The notes beneath the pieces were generated by a model. That model was given only the letters and a program-made list of their open reading frames with translations, searched no databases and was not told the origin of the DNA. Below are positions 8,421 through 18,011 of a stretch of DNA of 64,000 nt, piece after piece. Source of the stretch: Streptomyces sp. MNU76 (GTDB lineage Bacteria; Actinomycetota; Actinomycetes; Streptomycetales; Streptomycetaceae); NCBI RefSeq assembly GCF_020982545.1, contig NZ_JAJKLK010000009.1:62001-126000 (forward strand), written 5' to 3'. The stretch's first letter is position 1. Each line of letters opens with the position of its first letter. Made by a program: the position numbers and the translations under genes.

Positions 8421-9845
8421 ATGTCCAGGGAGCAACGCGGGCCGAACGAAAAGCTCGGCGCCGTTCTCGCCCTCGCGGGAATCAGCAACGCAGGACTCGC
8501 GCGTCGCGTCAACGATCTTGGCGCTCAACGCGGGTTGACACTTCGCTACGACAAGACCTCGGTGGCGCGGTGGGTCTCCAAGGGCATGGTCCCCCAGGGT
8601 GCCGCGCCGCATCTCATCGCGGCCGCGATCGGGCAGAAGCTCGGCCGCCCGGTACCGCTGCACGAGATCGGCCTGGCGGACGCGGATCCCGCCCCCGAAG
8701 TGGGCCTCGCCTTCCCCCGTGACGTCGGACAGGCGGTGCGCGCGGCGACGGAGCTCTACCGCCTCGACCTCGCCGGCCGCCGCGCGGGCACCGGCGGCAT
8801 CTGGCAGTCCCTCGCCGGGTCGTTCGCGGTGAGCGCGTACGCGACGCCCGCGTCACGCTGGCTCATAACCCCGGCCGACAGTTCGGTGGCGCGCGAAGCG
8901 GGCTCCGTGGAGGGCTCCGGGTCGCCGCTGAAGGTCGGCCACAGCGATGTGCAGAAGCTGCGGGAGGCCGCCGAGGACGCCAGGCGCTGGGACTCCAAGT
9001 ACGGAGGCGGCGACTGGCGTTCGTCGATGGTGCCGGAGTGCCTGCGGGTCGAGGCGGCACCGCTGCTGCTCGGCTCGTACTCCGACGAAGTCGGCCGCGC
9101 CCTCTTCGGAGCGTCCGCCGAACTCACCCGCCTCGCCGGTTGGATGGCCTTTGACACGGGTCAACAGGAGGCCGCGCAGCGGTACTACATCCAGGCGCTG
9201 CGGCTGGCGCGGGCCGCGGCCGACGTGCCGCTCGGCGGGTACGTCCTGGCGACGATGTCGCTGCAGGCGACCTACCGGGGCTTCGGGGACGAGGGCGTCG
9301 ACCTCGCGCAGGCCGCGCTGGAACGCAACCGGGGGCTCGCCACCGCGCGCACGATGAGCTTCTTCCGGCTCGTCGAGGCGCGGGCGCACGCCCGTGCGGG
9401 CGACGCGGCGGCCGCCGGGGCGGCCCTGAAGGCCGCCGAGGGGTGGCTGGAGCGGGCCCGGGACGGCGACCACGACCCGAGCTGGCTCGGGTTCTACGGG
9501 TACGACCGGTTCGCCGCTGACGCGGCCGAGTGCTACCGCGACCTCAAGGCACCGCGTCAGGTGCGCCGCTTCACCGAGCAGGCGCTGTCGCGGCCGACGG
9601 AGGAGTTCGTACGCTCGCACGGGCTGCGGCTGGTCGTCTCGGCGGTCGCGGAGCTGGAGTCCGGCAACCTCGATGCGGCGTGCGAGCAGGGGGTGCGGGC
9701 GGTGGAGGTCGCGGGGCGCATCTCCTCGGCGCGCACGACCGAGTACGTGAAGGATCTGCTGCACCGGCTGGAGCCGTACGGGGACGAGCCGCGGGTCATC
9801 GAGCTGCGGGAGAGGGCGCGGCCTCTTTTGATGACGCCGGCGTGA
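8421..9845 (+). CDS. HTH/TPR sporulation-associated transcriptional regulator (ORF1590/SCO4114-like)
   Basis: A 474-residue cytoplasmic protein. The N-terminal helix-turn-helix covers residues about 8-60 (KLGAVLALAGISNAGLARRV, then DKTSVARWVSKG). The rest is helical TPR-like repeats (LTRLAGWMAFDTGQQEAAQR, YYIQALRLARAAADVPLGGY, ECYRDLKAPRQVRRFTEQAL). The ATG at 8421 follows GGGTGG weakly, but the residues from MSREQRGPNEKLG on are those I remember as conserved in Streptomyces; longer in-frame upstream sequence is low quality. Proteins of this type are described as sporulation-associated in S. griseus and S. coelicolor. It is divergent from the asparagine-synthase-like gene, which suggests they may be co-regulated. 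The exact DNA target is unknown. Confidence 0.82.
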   Translation: MSREQRGPNEKLGAVLALAGISNAGLARRVNDLGAQRGLTLRYDKTSVARWVSKGMVPQGAAPHLIAAAIGQKLGRPVPLHEIGLADADPAPEVGLAFPRDVGQAVRAATELYRLDLAGRRAGTGGIWQSLAGSFAVSAYATPASRWLITPADSSVAREAGSVEGSGSPLKVGHSDVQKLREAAEDARRWDSKYGGGDWRSSMVPECLRVEAAPLLLGSYSDEVGRALFGASAELTRLAGWMAFDTGQQEAAQRYYIQALRLARAAADVPLGGYVLATMSLQATYRGFGDEGVDLAQAALERNRGLATARTMSFFRLVEARAHARAGDAAAAGAALKAAEGWLERARDGDHDPSWLGFYGYDRFAADAAECYRDLKAPRQVRRFTEQALSRPTEEFVRSHGLRLVVSAVAELESGNLDAACEQGVRAVEVAGRISSARTTEYVKDLLHRLEPYGDEPRVIELRERARPLLMTPA

Positions 9846-9913
9846 GCGCTCCGCTTGGCTGTCGACGCCTGCTCGCCTGTCGGGTTTGTGAGGATTTTGC
9901 GGGTGCGGGCGGG

Positions 9914-9960
9914 TTGTGGCTGGTCGCGCAGTTCCCCGCGCCCCCTTTGGGGCGCGGCCT
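9914..9960 (+). repeat. dispersed intergenic repeat, copy 2
   Basis: It carries TGGTCGCGCAGTTCCCCGCG at 9921-9940 and then a hairpin with CGCCCC/GGGGCG arms. The same core occurs four more times in this window, always outside genes. Confidence 0.75.
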
Positions 9961-10049
9961 TGGGCGCCCGGCATCGGAGAACGGCATCGGAGAACGTGAC
10001 CAGCGCCATGTAGGCGGCTTCCGGGTTTGAGGGCATTGTCAGTGGTGCA

Positions 10050-11291
10050 GTGCACTATCGGAGTCGGGAGGTGGGGCGCGTGCGGAGGCAGGGCGCTTAC
10101 GACTGTGATGTGCTCGTCGTCGGCGGCGGGATCGTCGGGCTGTCGACGGCGTACGCGATCACGCGGGCGGCGCCGGGCACGCGGGTCACCGTGCTGGAGA
10201 AGGAACCGGGACCGGCCCGGCACCAGACCGGGCGGAACAGCGGCGTCATCCACAGCGGGATCTACTACCGGCCGGGCTCGCTGAAGGCGCGGTACGCGGT
10301 CAAGGGCGCCGCCGAGATGGTGAAGTTCTGCGCCGAGTACGGCATCGACCACGCCGTCACCGGGAAACTGATCGTCGCCACCGAGCGCTCCGAGCTGCCC
10401 CGGCTGCACGCCCTGGTGCAGCGCGGCCGGGAGAACGGGATTCCGGTGCGGGAGCTGGGCGCCGCGCAGATCTCCGAGTACGAGCCGGAGGTGCGCGGTC
10501 TCGCGGCCATACACGTCGGCACCACCGGGATCTGTGACTTCGTGGGCGTCGCCCGGCAGCTCTCCCGTGCCTCCGGCGCCGAGATCCGCTACGGCGCCGA
10601 GGTCGAGCGGATCGACCGGCGGGCGGCCCTGGGCGTCGCCGTACGGGTGCGGGGCGGCGACGTCGTACGGGGGCGGGTGCTGGTGAACTGCGCCGGGCTG
10701 CACTGCGACGAGGTGGCCCGGCTGACCGGGGACGACCCCGGGATGCGGATCGTGCCGTTCCGGGGGGAGTACTACGAGCTGGCGCGGCCCGAGCTGGTGC
10801 GCGGACTCGTGTATCCGGTGCCCGACCCCGCGTTCCCGTTCCTCGGGGTTCATCTGACCCGGGGGATCGACGGGGGCGTCCACATCGGGCCCAACGCCGT
10901 ACCCGCGCTGGCCCGCGAGGGGTACGGGTGGGGGACCGTACGGCCGCGGGAGCTGGCAGCGACGCTGGCGTGGCCCGGCTCCTGGCGGATAGCGCGGCGG
11001 CACTGGCGGTACGGGGCGGGGGAGCTTCGGCGGTCGGTGTCGAAGAAGGCGTTCACCGGGGCGGTGCGGCGGCTGCTGCCCGGGGTCTCGGAGGGGGATC
11101 TCGTGCCGGCCGCGGCCGGGGTACGGGCCCAGGCCGTGCTGCGGGACGGGACGCTGGTGGACGACTTCCTGATCCGGGAGGGAGCACGGGCGGTCCACGT
11201 ACTGAACGCGCCGTCACCGGCGGCCACGGCTTCACTGCCGATCGGGCGCGAGGTGGGCAGGAGAGCGCTGGAGGCGTTGGCTCGGGTGTGA
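10050..11291 (+). CDS. lhgO: L-2-hydroxyglutarate oxidase
   Basis: FAD-dependent oxidase of the DAO/GlpD-like superfamily that converts L-2-hydroxyglutarate to 2-oxoglutarate, recovering a metabolic by-product. The 413-residue product shows a Rossmann FAD site at about residues 19-30 (DVLVVGGGIVGLSTAYAI), the LhgO-type signature RHQTGRNSGVIHSGIYYRPG, a C-terminal segment GVRAQAVLRDG, and the final FAD contact VLNAPSPAATASLPIG. The start is GTG at 10050; an alternative in-frame GTG follows ten codons on (VRRQGAYDC). It is preceded by the dispersed repeat and followed by a minisatellite, so it is probably monocistronic. Confidence 0.88.
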   Translation: MHYRSREVGRVRRQGAYDCDVLVVGGGIVGLSTAYAITRAAPGTRVTVLEKEPGPARHQTGRNSGVIHSGIYYRPGSLKARYAVKGAAEMVKFCAEYGIDHAVTGKLIVATERSELPRLHALVQRGRENGIPVRELGAAQISEYEPEVRGLAAIHVGTTGICDFVGVARQLSRASGAEIRYGAEVERIDRRAALGVAVRVRGGDVVRGRVLVNCAGLHCDEVARLTGDDPGMRIVPFRGEYYELARPELVRGLVYPVPDPAFPFLGVHLTRGIDGGVHIGPNAVPALAREGYGWGTVRPRELAATLAWPGSWRIARRHWRYGAGELRRSVSKKAFTGAVRRLLPGVSEGDLVPAAAGVRAQAVLRDGTLVDDFLIREGARAVHVLNAPSPAATASLPIGREVGRRALEALARV

Positions 11292-11315
11292 GGGGGTGCC
11301 TTCGCCGGGTTTGTG

Positions 11316-11490
11316 GATGACCCTCGCCGTCTTGGGGGATCGCCGCCGCCGTCTTGGGGGGGGCACCACCGCAGGTGCTGGTGGATCGCCGCCGCCGGTC
11401 CTGACGGATCCGCCGCCGCCCGTCCGTACAGATCGCCCTCGCCCGCCCTGACAGATCGCCCTCGCCCGTCCCGACGGATCACCGTCGGCC
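11316..11490. repeat. degenerate 23-24 bp tandem repeat downstream of lhgO
   Basis: About six imperfect units built on GATCGCCCTCGCCCGTCC fill the space between lhgO and trmB. The later units (about 11421-11480) are the most alike. The region has no coding potential. Confidence 0.7.
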
Positions 11491-11589
11491 TTTAGCCGTC
11501 CCGTCCTTCAGCGGCGCTGTCCCTTCGGTCTCGGCCGTGGGGCACCGGGCGCGTCCGGGGGCTGCTCGGCACCGTAAAATTGGGGCACT

Positions 11590-12477
11590 GTGTCTGACTC
11601 CGTCGATTCTCCCGAACCTCGCACCACCGGTGCCTCCCTTCGGCATACCCGTGCCAAGGGGGCGCCCCGTTTCCCCGACGGACCCAAGGCGGATCCCGCC
11701 GGGTCGCACTTCGAGCGGCGGATCCGGAGTTTCCAGCCGCGGCGGAGCCGGGTCACCGCCGGGCAGGCGGACGCCCTGCAGCGGCTGTGGCCCAAGTGGG
11801 GGCTCGACATCGACGGACGGTCCCTGGATCTCGTCGAGCTGTTCGGGAACGACCGGCCCGTCGTCCTGGAGATCGGCTTCGGCATGGGCGAGGCGACCGC
11901 GCAGATGGCCGCCGCCGACCCCGAGACCAATGTCCTCGCCGTGGACGTGCACACGCCGGGCCAAGGCAACCTGCTGAACCTCGCGGACCAGGATGGTCTG
12001 TCCAACGTCCGGGTCGCCAACGGCGACGCGATCATCCTGCTGCGCGAGATGCTCCCACCGGACTCGCTCGACGGGCTGCGGGTCTACTTCCCCGACCCCT
12101 GGCCCAAGAAGCGTCACCACAAGCGGCGCCTCATCCAACCGGAGTTCCTCACCCTCGTCGCGTCCCGGCTCAGGCCGGGGGCGATCGTGCACTGCGCGAC
12201 GGACTGGGAGCCGTACGCCGAGCAGATGCTGGAAGTGCTCACCGCACACCCCGATTTCGAGAACACCCGGGCGGACGGCGGGTTCGCGCCACGTCCCGGC
12301 TTCCGCCCGCTCACCCGTTTCGAGGGGCAGGGACTGGACAAGGGTCATGTGGTGAACGATCTGCTCTTCCGCCGCGTACAGCAGCGTGAGCAGGAGCGGA
12401 ATCCGAAGCGGGAGCAGGAGCGGAAGCAGGACCAGGAGCAGAAGCAGCAGTCCGAACAGCCCCCCACAGGCGCCTGA
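11590..12477 (+). CDS. trmB: tRNA (guanine-N7-)-methyltransferase
   Basis: SAM-dependent enzyme that forms m7G46 in tRNA variable loops. The 295-residue product has a SAM-binding motif at about 97-107 (VVLEIGFGMGEATAQMA) and the family motif VYFPDPWPKKRHHKRRL at about 160-176. The TrmB C-terminal segment TRFEGQGLDKGHVVNDLLF ends the conserved part. An N-terminal extension of about 60 residues and a Glu/Gln/Lys-rich tail after residue 262 (QREQERNPKREQERKQDQEQ) are unusual in length and low in complexity. The start is GTG at 11590. The intramembrane protease gene follows 77 bp downstream on the same strand, so the two may be co-transcribed. Confidence 0.9.
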   Translation: MSDSVDSPEPRTTGASLRHTRAKGAPRFPDGPKADPAGSHFERRIRSFQPRRSRVTAGQADALQRLWPKWGLDIDGRSLDLVELFGNDRPVVLEIGFGMGEATAQMAAADPETNVLAVDVHTPGQGNLLNLADQDGLSNVRVANGDAIILLREMLPPDSLDGLRVYFPDPWPKKRHHKRRLIQPEFLTLVASRLRPGAIVHCATDWEPYAEQMLEVLTAHPDFENTRADGGFAPRPGFRPLTRFEGQGLDKGHVVNDLLFRRVQQREQERNPKREQERKQDQEQKQQSEQPPTGA

Positions 12478-12554
12478 CGACTTGCCTTCACCGCCCGGCG
12501 GGGCGTACCACGCGCCGTCGCGAGCGGCGCCCGTCCCTCGTTAGGGTCAATGCA

Positions 12555-13902
12555 ATGGCCACCGGTTCCCCCTACCCGACGCACCCCAGCGGCTCCCCCG
12601 ATGGGTATGCGTTCAGGCCCACTCGCTGGTGGCAGCGGAAGAGCGTCAGATACGGGGCGCTGATAGCACTGCTCGCGGTCTCCGGGCTCGTCATCCTCGC
12701 GCTCGTCCGGGAACAGACCGGCACGGAGGGGTTCCTCGTCGGACTCGGGCTCGCGGTGCTGCCCGTACCTCTGCTGATGGCGGCGTTCCGGTGGCTGGAC
12801 CGGGTGGAGCCCGGGCCGTGGCGGAACCTGGTGTTCGCGTTCGCCTGGGGGGCGTGCGCGGCGGCGCTGATAGCCATCGTGGCGAACAGTTTCGCGACGC
12901 GGTGGATAGCGACGGCCACGGCCGATCCCTCGCACGCCGACACCCTGGGCGCCACCGTCATAGCCCCCGTGGTCGAGGAGACCGCCAAGGCCGCCGCCGT
13001 CCTACTCGTGTTCCTGTTCAGGAGACGGGACTTCACCGGGGTCGTGGACGGGGTGGTGATCGCGGGCTTCACCGCGACGGGGTTCGCCTTCACCGAGAAC
13101 ATCCTGTACCTGGGGACCGCGTTCGGGACGGACCAGCTCAGCGGGGGGAGCGGTCTCGCGTCGGTCACCGCGGCCACGTTCTTCGTGCGGGTGATCATGT
13201 CGCCGTTCGCGCATCCCCTGTTCACCGTGCTGACGGGGATCGGGTTCGGGGTGGCGGCGTTCTCCGCGGAGTGGCAGCGGGCGCGGCGGGTGCTCGTACC
13301 GGCGGGCGGGCTGCTGCTCGCCATGGGGATGCACTCGGTCTGGAACGGGTCGGCGACGTTCGGGGAGTACGGGTTCTTCGCCGTGTACGCCGGGTTCATG
13401 GTGCCGACGTTCGGGCTGCTGACGTGGTGGGTGATCTGGGCCCGGCAGCGGGAGCTGCGGACCGTGCGGGAGGCGTTGCCGGCGTATGCGGGCGCGGGGT
13501 GGCTGACGCCGGTCGAGCCGTATGTGCTGGGGTCGATGCGGGGCGGCGGGTGGCGCGGGAGTATGCGGCGCACCACTTCGGGAAGGCGGGGGCTCGGTCG
13601 ATCGCGGAGTACGAGGTCTACGCGACGAAGCTGGCCTCCATCGGTATCGGGGGTTGCGGGGCGGGCCGGGGTGACTTCGCGCTGCGGGAGCGGGAGTTGC
13701 TGTTCGAGCTGTGGCGCAGGCGGGAGTTGGCCCGGTACCATGGGGTATGCGGGCGGGAGGTGGGGGCGAAGTACGGATACGGGCACGGGTACGGGTACGG
13801 GTACGGCCATGAATGCGGGGCGTACGGGCAGCCTGTGGGGTGTGGGGTGTACGGGGCATATGGGGTGGCGGCGTACCCGCGTACAACCCCTATCGGAACT
13901 AG
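12555..13902 (+). CDS. prsW: PrsW-family intramembrane metalloprotease (two apparent frameshifts near the 3' end)
   Basis: Membrane protein with about eight hydrophobic helices and the PrsW signatures EETAKAAAVLLVF (about residue 140), FAFTENILYLG (about 175), SPFAHPLFTVLTGIGFG (about 215) and GMHSVWNGSA (about 257), whose Glu and His residues bind the catalytic zinc. The family cleaves anti-sigma factors or related membrane proteins. The first frame ends its sense at about 13540 (LGSMRG); the conserved cytosolic tail (AREYAAHHFGKAGARSIAEY, then GDFALRERELLFELWRRREL) continues in the next frame, and the natural end VPAYNPYRN-stop at 13902 lies in the third frame. Each step equals one lost base, near 13541-13550 and the GGGG run at 13862-13865. 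The tail is Tyr/Gly-rich (YGYGHGYGYGYGH). As sequenced, the first frame runs to 14144. Confidence 0.82.
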
Positions 13903-14156
13903 GGCGTGTTTCGCGTGCCGTCGGTGCGGGTCGGGGCCGTTTCGCGCGGGCGCGCGTCTCCATGTGCGGCCCCGATGTCGCGGAACAGAACCGCTCCCGA
14001 CCTGCCGGCGCCCCGACCGCGCCTCCCGCTCCGTCCCTCGGCTCTGCCTTCGCCCGCCTACGACCCGCCTCCTCCTCCCCGCCAAAGCCCCCAGTCGCTT
14101 CCGGCAGCCCATCGCGCCGCCCGTTGGCGTACCTGGGACTGTGAGGACTACCAGGA

Positions 14157-15101
14157 CTACGCCGAAGCCTCCGTCAGGTGGTTCAGTTCCTCGGGGGTGA
14201 GGGTGAGGTCCGCTACGGCCAGCAGGGCGGGGAGTTGGTCCAGGGAGCGGGCGGAGGCGATGGGGGCCGTGACGGTCGGCTGGGCGGCCAGCCAGGCCAG
14301 GGCGACCGTGGCGTGGGCTGCGCCTCGGGACGTGGCGATGTCGTCCAGGGCCGCGAGGACGCGCGGGCCGGCCGGGGTGTCGAGATAGGCGCCGGCGCCT
14401 GCCGCCCGGGGGCTGTCGACCGTCGTGCCGGGGCGGTACTTGCCCGTGAGGAAGCCCTTGGCGAGGGCGAAGTACGGGACGGCGGAGAGGCCTGAGTCGA
14501 CGGCGACGGACTGGAGGGCGCTCTCGTAGGTGTCCCGGGAGACCAGGTTGTAGTGGGGCTGCAGCGCCACGTAGCGCGCCAGGCCCTCGGCGGCCGAGAA
14601 GTCCAGGGAGGCCTTCAGTCGTTCGGGGGTGATGTTGGACGCGGCTATCGCGCGGACCTTGCCGGCCTTCACCAGGTCGTCGAGGGCGGTGATGATCTCC
14701 TCGACGGGGACCTCGGGCTGGTCGAAGTGGGTGTAGTAGAGGTCGATGTGGTCCGTGCCGAGGCGGGCCAGGGACGCGTCGGCGGCGGCCTTGATGTTGG
14801 CCGCCGTCAGGCCCCGGTACTCGGGGTGCTGGCTCACCTTGGTCGCGATGACCACGTCGTCGCGGTTGCCGCGGGACTTGACCCACTTGCCGATGATCCG
14901 CTCGGACTCACCGCCCTCGTTGCCCTCGACCCAGGCCGAGTAGGAGTCGGCGGTGTCGACGAAGTTGCCACCCGCGGCCGCGTACGCGTCGAGGACGGCG
15001 AAGGACCGCGCCTCGTCCGCGGTCCAGCCGAAGACGTTGCCACCGAGGGCGAGCGGGAAGACCTCGATGTCGGATGCGCCCAGCTTGCGAAGAGAAGTCA
15101 T
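14157..15101 (-). CDS. aldo/keto reductase
   Basis: NAD(P)H-dependent oxidoreductase with a TIM-barrel fold, 314 residues from the ATG at 15101. AKR hallmarks are seen in order: NFVDTADSYSAWVEGNEGGESE (catalytic Asp and Tyr), VVIATKVS with the catalytic Lys, LGTDHIDLYYTHFDQPEVPV (His), AIAASNITPERL, ALQPHYNLVSRD, and the NADP-binding end TAPIASARSLDQL. A TTG four codons upstream is possible, but neither start has a clear ribosome site. It resembles the general-stress YhdN/Tas-like AKR group; the substrate cannot be named. It converges with prsW and lies 115 bp from the M23 gene. Confidence 0.88.
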   Translation of the reverse strand: MTSLRKLGASDIEVFPLALGGNVFGWTADEARSFAVLDAYAAAGGNFVDTADSYSAWVEGNEGGESERIIGKWVKSRGNRDDVVIATKVSQHPEYRGLTAANIKAAADASLARLGTDHIDLYYTHFDQPEVPVEEIITALDDLVKAGKVRAIAASNITPERLKASLDFSAAEGLARYVALQPHYNLVSRDTYESALQSVAVDSGLSAVPYFALAKGFLTGKYRPGTTVDSPRAAGAGAYLDTPAGPRVLAALDDIATSRGAAHATVALAWLAAQPTVTAPIASARSLDQLPALLAVADLTLTPEELNHLTEASA

Positions 15102-15216
15102 GTCCGACGTCAACGAGCGGACCGGACGCCCACATTCCCATCGAGATCGAGATCGACGTCGACGCCACGCAGGGCGGGGCGTACGCGGCGTCGTTGCTTC
15201 GGGGTGAGGCCGACCG

Positions 15217-16278
15217 TTACGGGTTGAGGCCCTTGCTGCGGAGCCAGGCCGCCGGGTCGATGCCGGTGGTGGAGCCGCCGGGGTGGACCTCCATGTGGAG
15301 GTGGGCGCCCGTGACGTTGCCGGTGGCGCCGACGCGGCCGATGACGTCGCCGGTGGCGACCTTCTGGCCGACGCTCACGCCGATGGAGGACTGGTGGGCG
15401 TACCAGATCTCGGTGCCGTCATCGAGGGTGAGGACGGTCTTGTAGCCGTAGGAGCCCTCGTAGCCGGCCTGCGTGATGGTGCCGCTGCCGACGGCCTTGA
15501 TCAGGGTGCCGGTGGGGGCCGCGAAGTCGAGGCCGGTGTGGTAGCCGGAGGACCAGTAAGGGCCGGCCTGACCGAAGCTGGAGGTGAGGGTGTACGAGGA
15601 GGTGGGCAGCGTGAACTGCTTGGCCAGGGCGGCGAGACGCTCGGCCTCCTTCTTCGCCGCGGCCTCTTCCTCCGCCTTCTTCTTGGCGGCGGCCTCCTTG
15701 GCCTCGGCTTCCTTCTTCTCCTTGGCGGCCTGCTCGGCGGCCTTCTCCGCGGCGGCGGTCTGCGCGGCCTCGGCGGCGGCCTTGTCGAAGGCGTCCTGCT
15801 GGGACTCGGCCTGCGCCATGATGCGGGCGCGCAGCGCCTCGCCGGCGTCCGCGGTGCCCTGCTCGGTGTCGGCGGCGATCAGACCCGCGTTGCTGAGGGG
15901 GGAGGCGGAGCCCTGGGGCTCCGGCTCGTCGGCCTCGTCCTCGAAGACCGAGCCGACGTTCGGCAGGTCGGGCAGCGATATGGAGACGGGGGCCTTGCCG
16001 GACTGCGCGCTCGCCATCCCGGCACCGCTGACGGCGGCTATGACACCGACGCCGAGGACCGTGGAGCTGCGGGCGAGACCGTTACGGGCGAGTACGCCGG
16101 TCTTCTTGGCCACGCGGTGCCGACCGCGAACGGGGCGAAGGGAATCCTCGCTGGGGTTCCACTCCTGCCAGGGGCCCTCGTTGTCGCTGTTGTAGCTGCC
16201 GTAGCCGAACGTCTGGCTCTCGCCGTCACGCTGGGCCGGCACGAACGGGGCTTCGGTCGCGGACCGGTTCGACGCCAC
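15217..16278 (-). CDS. secreted M23-family metallopeptidase (cell-wall hydrolase) under c-di-AMP riboswitch
   Basis: A 353-residue exported endopeptidase likely to cut peptidoglycan cross-bridges. The N-terminus is a long cytosolic stretch followed by a membrane/signal segment (TVLGVGVIAAVSGAGMASA). A coiled coil very rich in Ala, Lys and Glu covers about residues 150-225. The C-terminal M23 domain carries the metal ligands in YHTGLDFAAPTGT (HxxxD) and TGAHLHMEVHPGG (HxH). The start is GTG at 16278 after an AAGGAG site. The leader contains a ydaO-type riboswitch, so expression should fall or rise with c-di-AMP; in Streptomyces such elements sit before resuscitation factors and other wall hydrolases. 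Confidence 0.93.
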   Translation of the reverse strand: MASNRSATEAPFVPAQRDGESQTFGYGSYNSDNEGPWQEWNPSEDSLRPVRGRHRVAKKTGVLARNGLARSSTVLGVGVIAAVSGAGMASAQSGKAPVSISLPDLPNVGSVFEDEADEPEPQGSASPLSNAGLIAADTEQGTADAGEALRARIMAQAESQQDAFDKAAAEAAQTAAAEKAAEQAAKEKKEAEAKEAAAKKKAEEEAAAKKEAERLAALAKQFTLPTSSYTLTSSFGQAGPYWSSGYHTGLDFAAPTGTLIKAVGSGTITQAGYEGSYGYKTVLTLDDGTEIWYAHQSSIGVSVGQKVATGDVIGRVGATGNVTGAHLHMEVHPGGSTTGIDPAAWLRSKGLNP

Positions 16279-16295
16279 GTGGGCGTACTCCTTCC

Positions 16296-16447
16296 TTCCT
16301 TCTCGCCTACCGGGTTAGCTGACGGGTTCGGAGCAGGAAGGTCTCCTACGCGCGTAAACCGGTCGTGCGTACTGCCACGGCGGTTTCCGTGCGATTCACC
16401 CCAGGGTTGGTGGTTCCCCGGTTCCCTTGCGGGATTCGGCGCGTGAG
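16296..16447 (-). ncRNA. ydaO-yuaA (cyclic di-AMP) riboswitch
   Basis: On the minus strand the leader of the M23 gene reads, in order, GAATCCCGCAAGGGAACCGG, GGGGAACC, GGGGTGAAT, a variable stem, then CCGTCAGCTAACCCGGTAGG. These are the conserved blocks of the ydaO class, which binds c-di-AMP. The last block ends about 20 bases before the GTG start, with the ribosome site AAGGAAGGAAGGAG directly after. Boundaries are by eye. Confidence 0.88.
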
Positions 16448-16694
16448 CACGGAGCCGTCTCTTGTGACGGCTGGGACGACCGCGCTGCGTTATCGAACGT
16501 TAATAGACGCGAGCACTCCATTCCAAGCTGTTCTGAATGATCGTTCCGCTTTTCGCGCGGGACTTTACGGGTCATGAAGGGCCGAAAACGGGCGAGTTGA
16601 CCTGGACTCGCGAGTAACAGTCGGCCTGACGTGGCGTCAGTTCTTATACGGAGAACGGCGGAGCGGAGACGCTCGGTGACATCTCCACCTCGCG
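16448..16694. other. upstream region of the riboswitch leader
   Basis: A moderately AT-richer stretch (about 16480-16560) upstream of the riboswitch, where the M23 promoter must lie. No gene is seen. Confidence 0.4.
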
Positions 16695-16696
16695 GA

Positions 16697-16780
16697 CGTC
16701 GGACGGCCACACGTCACGGACGCCCGACGGCCATACTCCACGGGCGGCGGACGGCCGCACTTCACGGGCGGCGGACCGCC
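16697..16780. repeat. 24-bp tandem repeat at the 3' end of the phosphatase gene
   Basis: Three consecutive 24-bp units, each beginning (G/C)GACGGCC and containing CACGG(G/A)C, plus a partial fourth. The third unit includes the stop codon of the phosphatase gene at 16762-16764. Confidence 0.75.
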
Positions 16781-17865
16781 AGGAGGGCCATGTCGTCCGT
16801 GGTGCGGTCGCCCGTGTGCCGGCGCACCTCCTCCGCGAGCGTCGTCAGCAGGGCGCCCGGGGCGGCGAACCCACGGCCCGAGAGGCGCGCGGCCGGGTCG
16901 TAGAAGACACCGTGTGCGTCGCGCGCCTCGGACAGGCCGTCGGTGTAGAAGAGCAGCGTGGCGCCGGACGGGAACCCGGTCTCCTCCGCGCGGTCGGGCC
17001 AGGTGGCCAGGTCGTCCATGCCGAGCGGCAGCGCGGGCTGCGGGGCGTCCAAGGTGCACAGCGTGCCGTCGGCGTGCAGCAACAGGGGAGAGGGGTGGCC
17101 CCGGTTGACGATCCGGGCGCGGCCCTCGCCGTGCGGGAACTCCGCGAGCACGGCCGTCACGAACCCCTCGTACTCCACCGCCGCGTCCCTCCGCGCCGCC
17201 TCCCGCCGCGTCCCCTCCCGGGCCAGCGCCCGTTCCAGTCGCTGGGCCACCGCTTCGAGCGTCGCCTCCTGCTCGGCCGCCTCCCGGAACGCCCCGATCA
17301 GCACCGCCACCGCCGACACCGCTCCCAGCCCCTTGCCGCGTACGTCGCCGACGATGAGCCGTACGCCGTGGGGCGAGTCCTGCACCGCGTACAGATCGCC
17401 GCCGATCGACGCCCCGGCCTGCGCGGCCTCGTACCGCGCGGCGATCTCCAGCCCGCCGATCCGCTCCTGCGGCACCGGGAGCACGGCCCGCTGCGCCGCC
17501 TCGGCGATCTCCCGGGCGGTGGCGAGCCGGGCGTCGCTGCGACGGACGAGGCGGTTGATCAGTACGGCCAGTACGGCGACGGTGGCCACCGTGGCGATCT
17601 CGGTGATCGCGTCCTCATGGCCCGCGTCGTCGTAGTAGAGGCGGACGCCGGTGATGCCGACCCCCGACGCGGCGCCGGTGACCACCGTGCCGAGCAACGA
17701 GAAGAGCGGGGCCGCCACCAGGGGCGCGGCGATGAAGAAGGGGAGCGCGGTGAACTCGCGCGGGGTGAAGTGGTCGTAGAAGAGTCCGACGGCGATCAGC
17801 AGCGCGGGAAGGACGCAGGCGAGCCTGCGGGCGTACGAGAACCGCCGCCCACCCGGCTCCCGCAT
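16762..17865 (-). CDS. membrane-anchored SpoIIE/PP2C-family protein serine phosphatase
   Basis: A 367-residue membrane protein. N-terminal hydrophobic segments (LACVLPALLIAVGLFY, FFIAAPLVAAPLFSLLGTVV, IATVATVAVLAVLINRLV) precede a SpoIIE domain from about residue 125: AAQRAVLPVPQERIGGLEIA, ASIGGDLYAVQDS (metal-binding Gly-Asp), VGDVRGKGLGAVS, NRGHPSPLLL, LLFYTDGLSEARD and TTDDMALLAVRR. These enzymes dephosphorylate anti-anti-sigma factors in partner-switching systems. The ATG at 17865 directly follows GGAGG with short spacing; a GTG at 17892 is an alternative. No anti-sigma partner gene is adjacent. Confidence 0.88.
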   Translation of the reverse strand: MREPGGRRFSYARRLACVLPALLIAVGLFYDHFTPREFTALPFFIAAPLVAAPLFSLLGTVVTGAASGVGITGVRLYYDDAGHEDAITEIATVATVAVLAVLINRLVRRSDARLATAREIAEAAQRAVLPVPQERIGGLEIAARYEAAQAGASIGGDLYAVQDSPHGVRLIVGDVRGKGLGAVSAVAVLIGAFREAAEQEATLEAVAQRLERALAREGTRREAARRDAAVEYEGFVTAVLAEFPHGEGRARIVNRGHPSPLLLHADGTLCTLDAPQPALPLGMDDLATWPDRAEETGFPSGATLLFYTDGLSEARDAHGVFYDPAARLSGRGFAAPGALLTTLAEEVRRHTGDRTTDDMALLAVRRP

Positions 17866-18011
17866 GACCTCCGCACCCTCTCGCTGCCCCACGGATACAG
17901 GGTTTCCGGGGTGGGCGGTGGGGCGAGCCGACGGGGCCGAGTGGGTTAGCGGGGGACGGGGAGGGACGCGGAGGGCGGGCGGGTTGAGGCCATCGGGAAG
18001 CCGGGCGGGGC

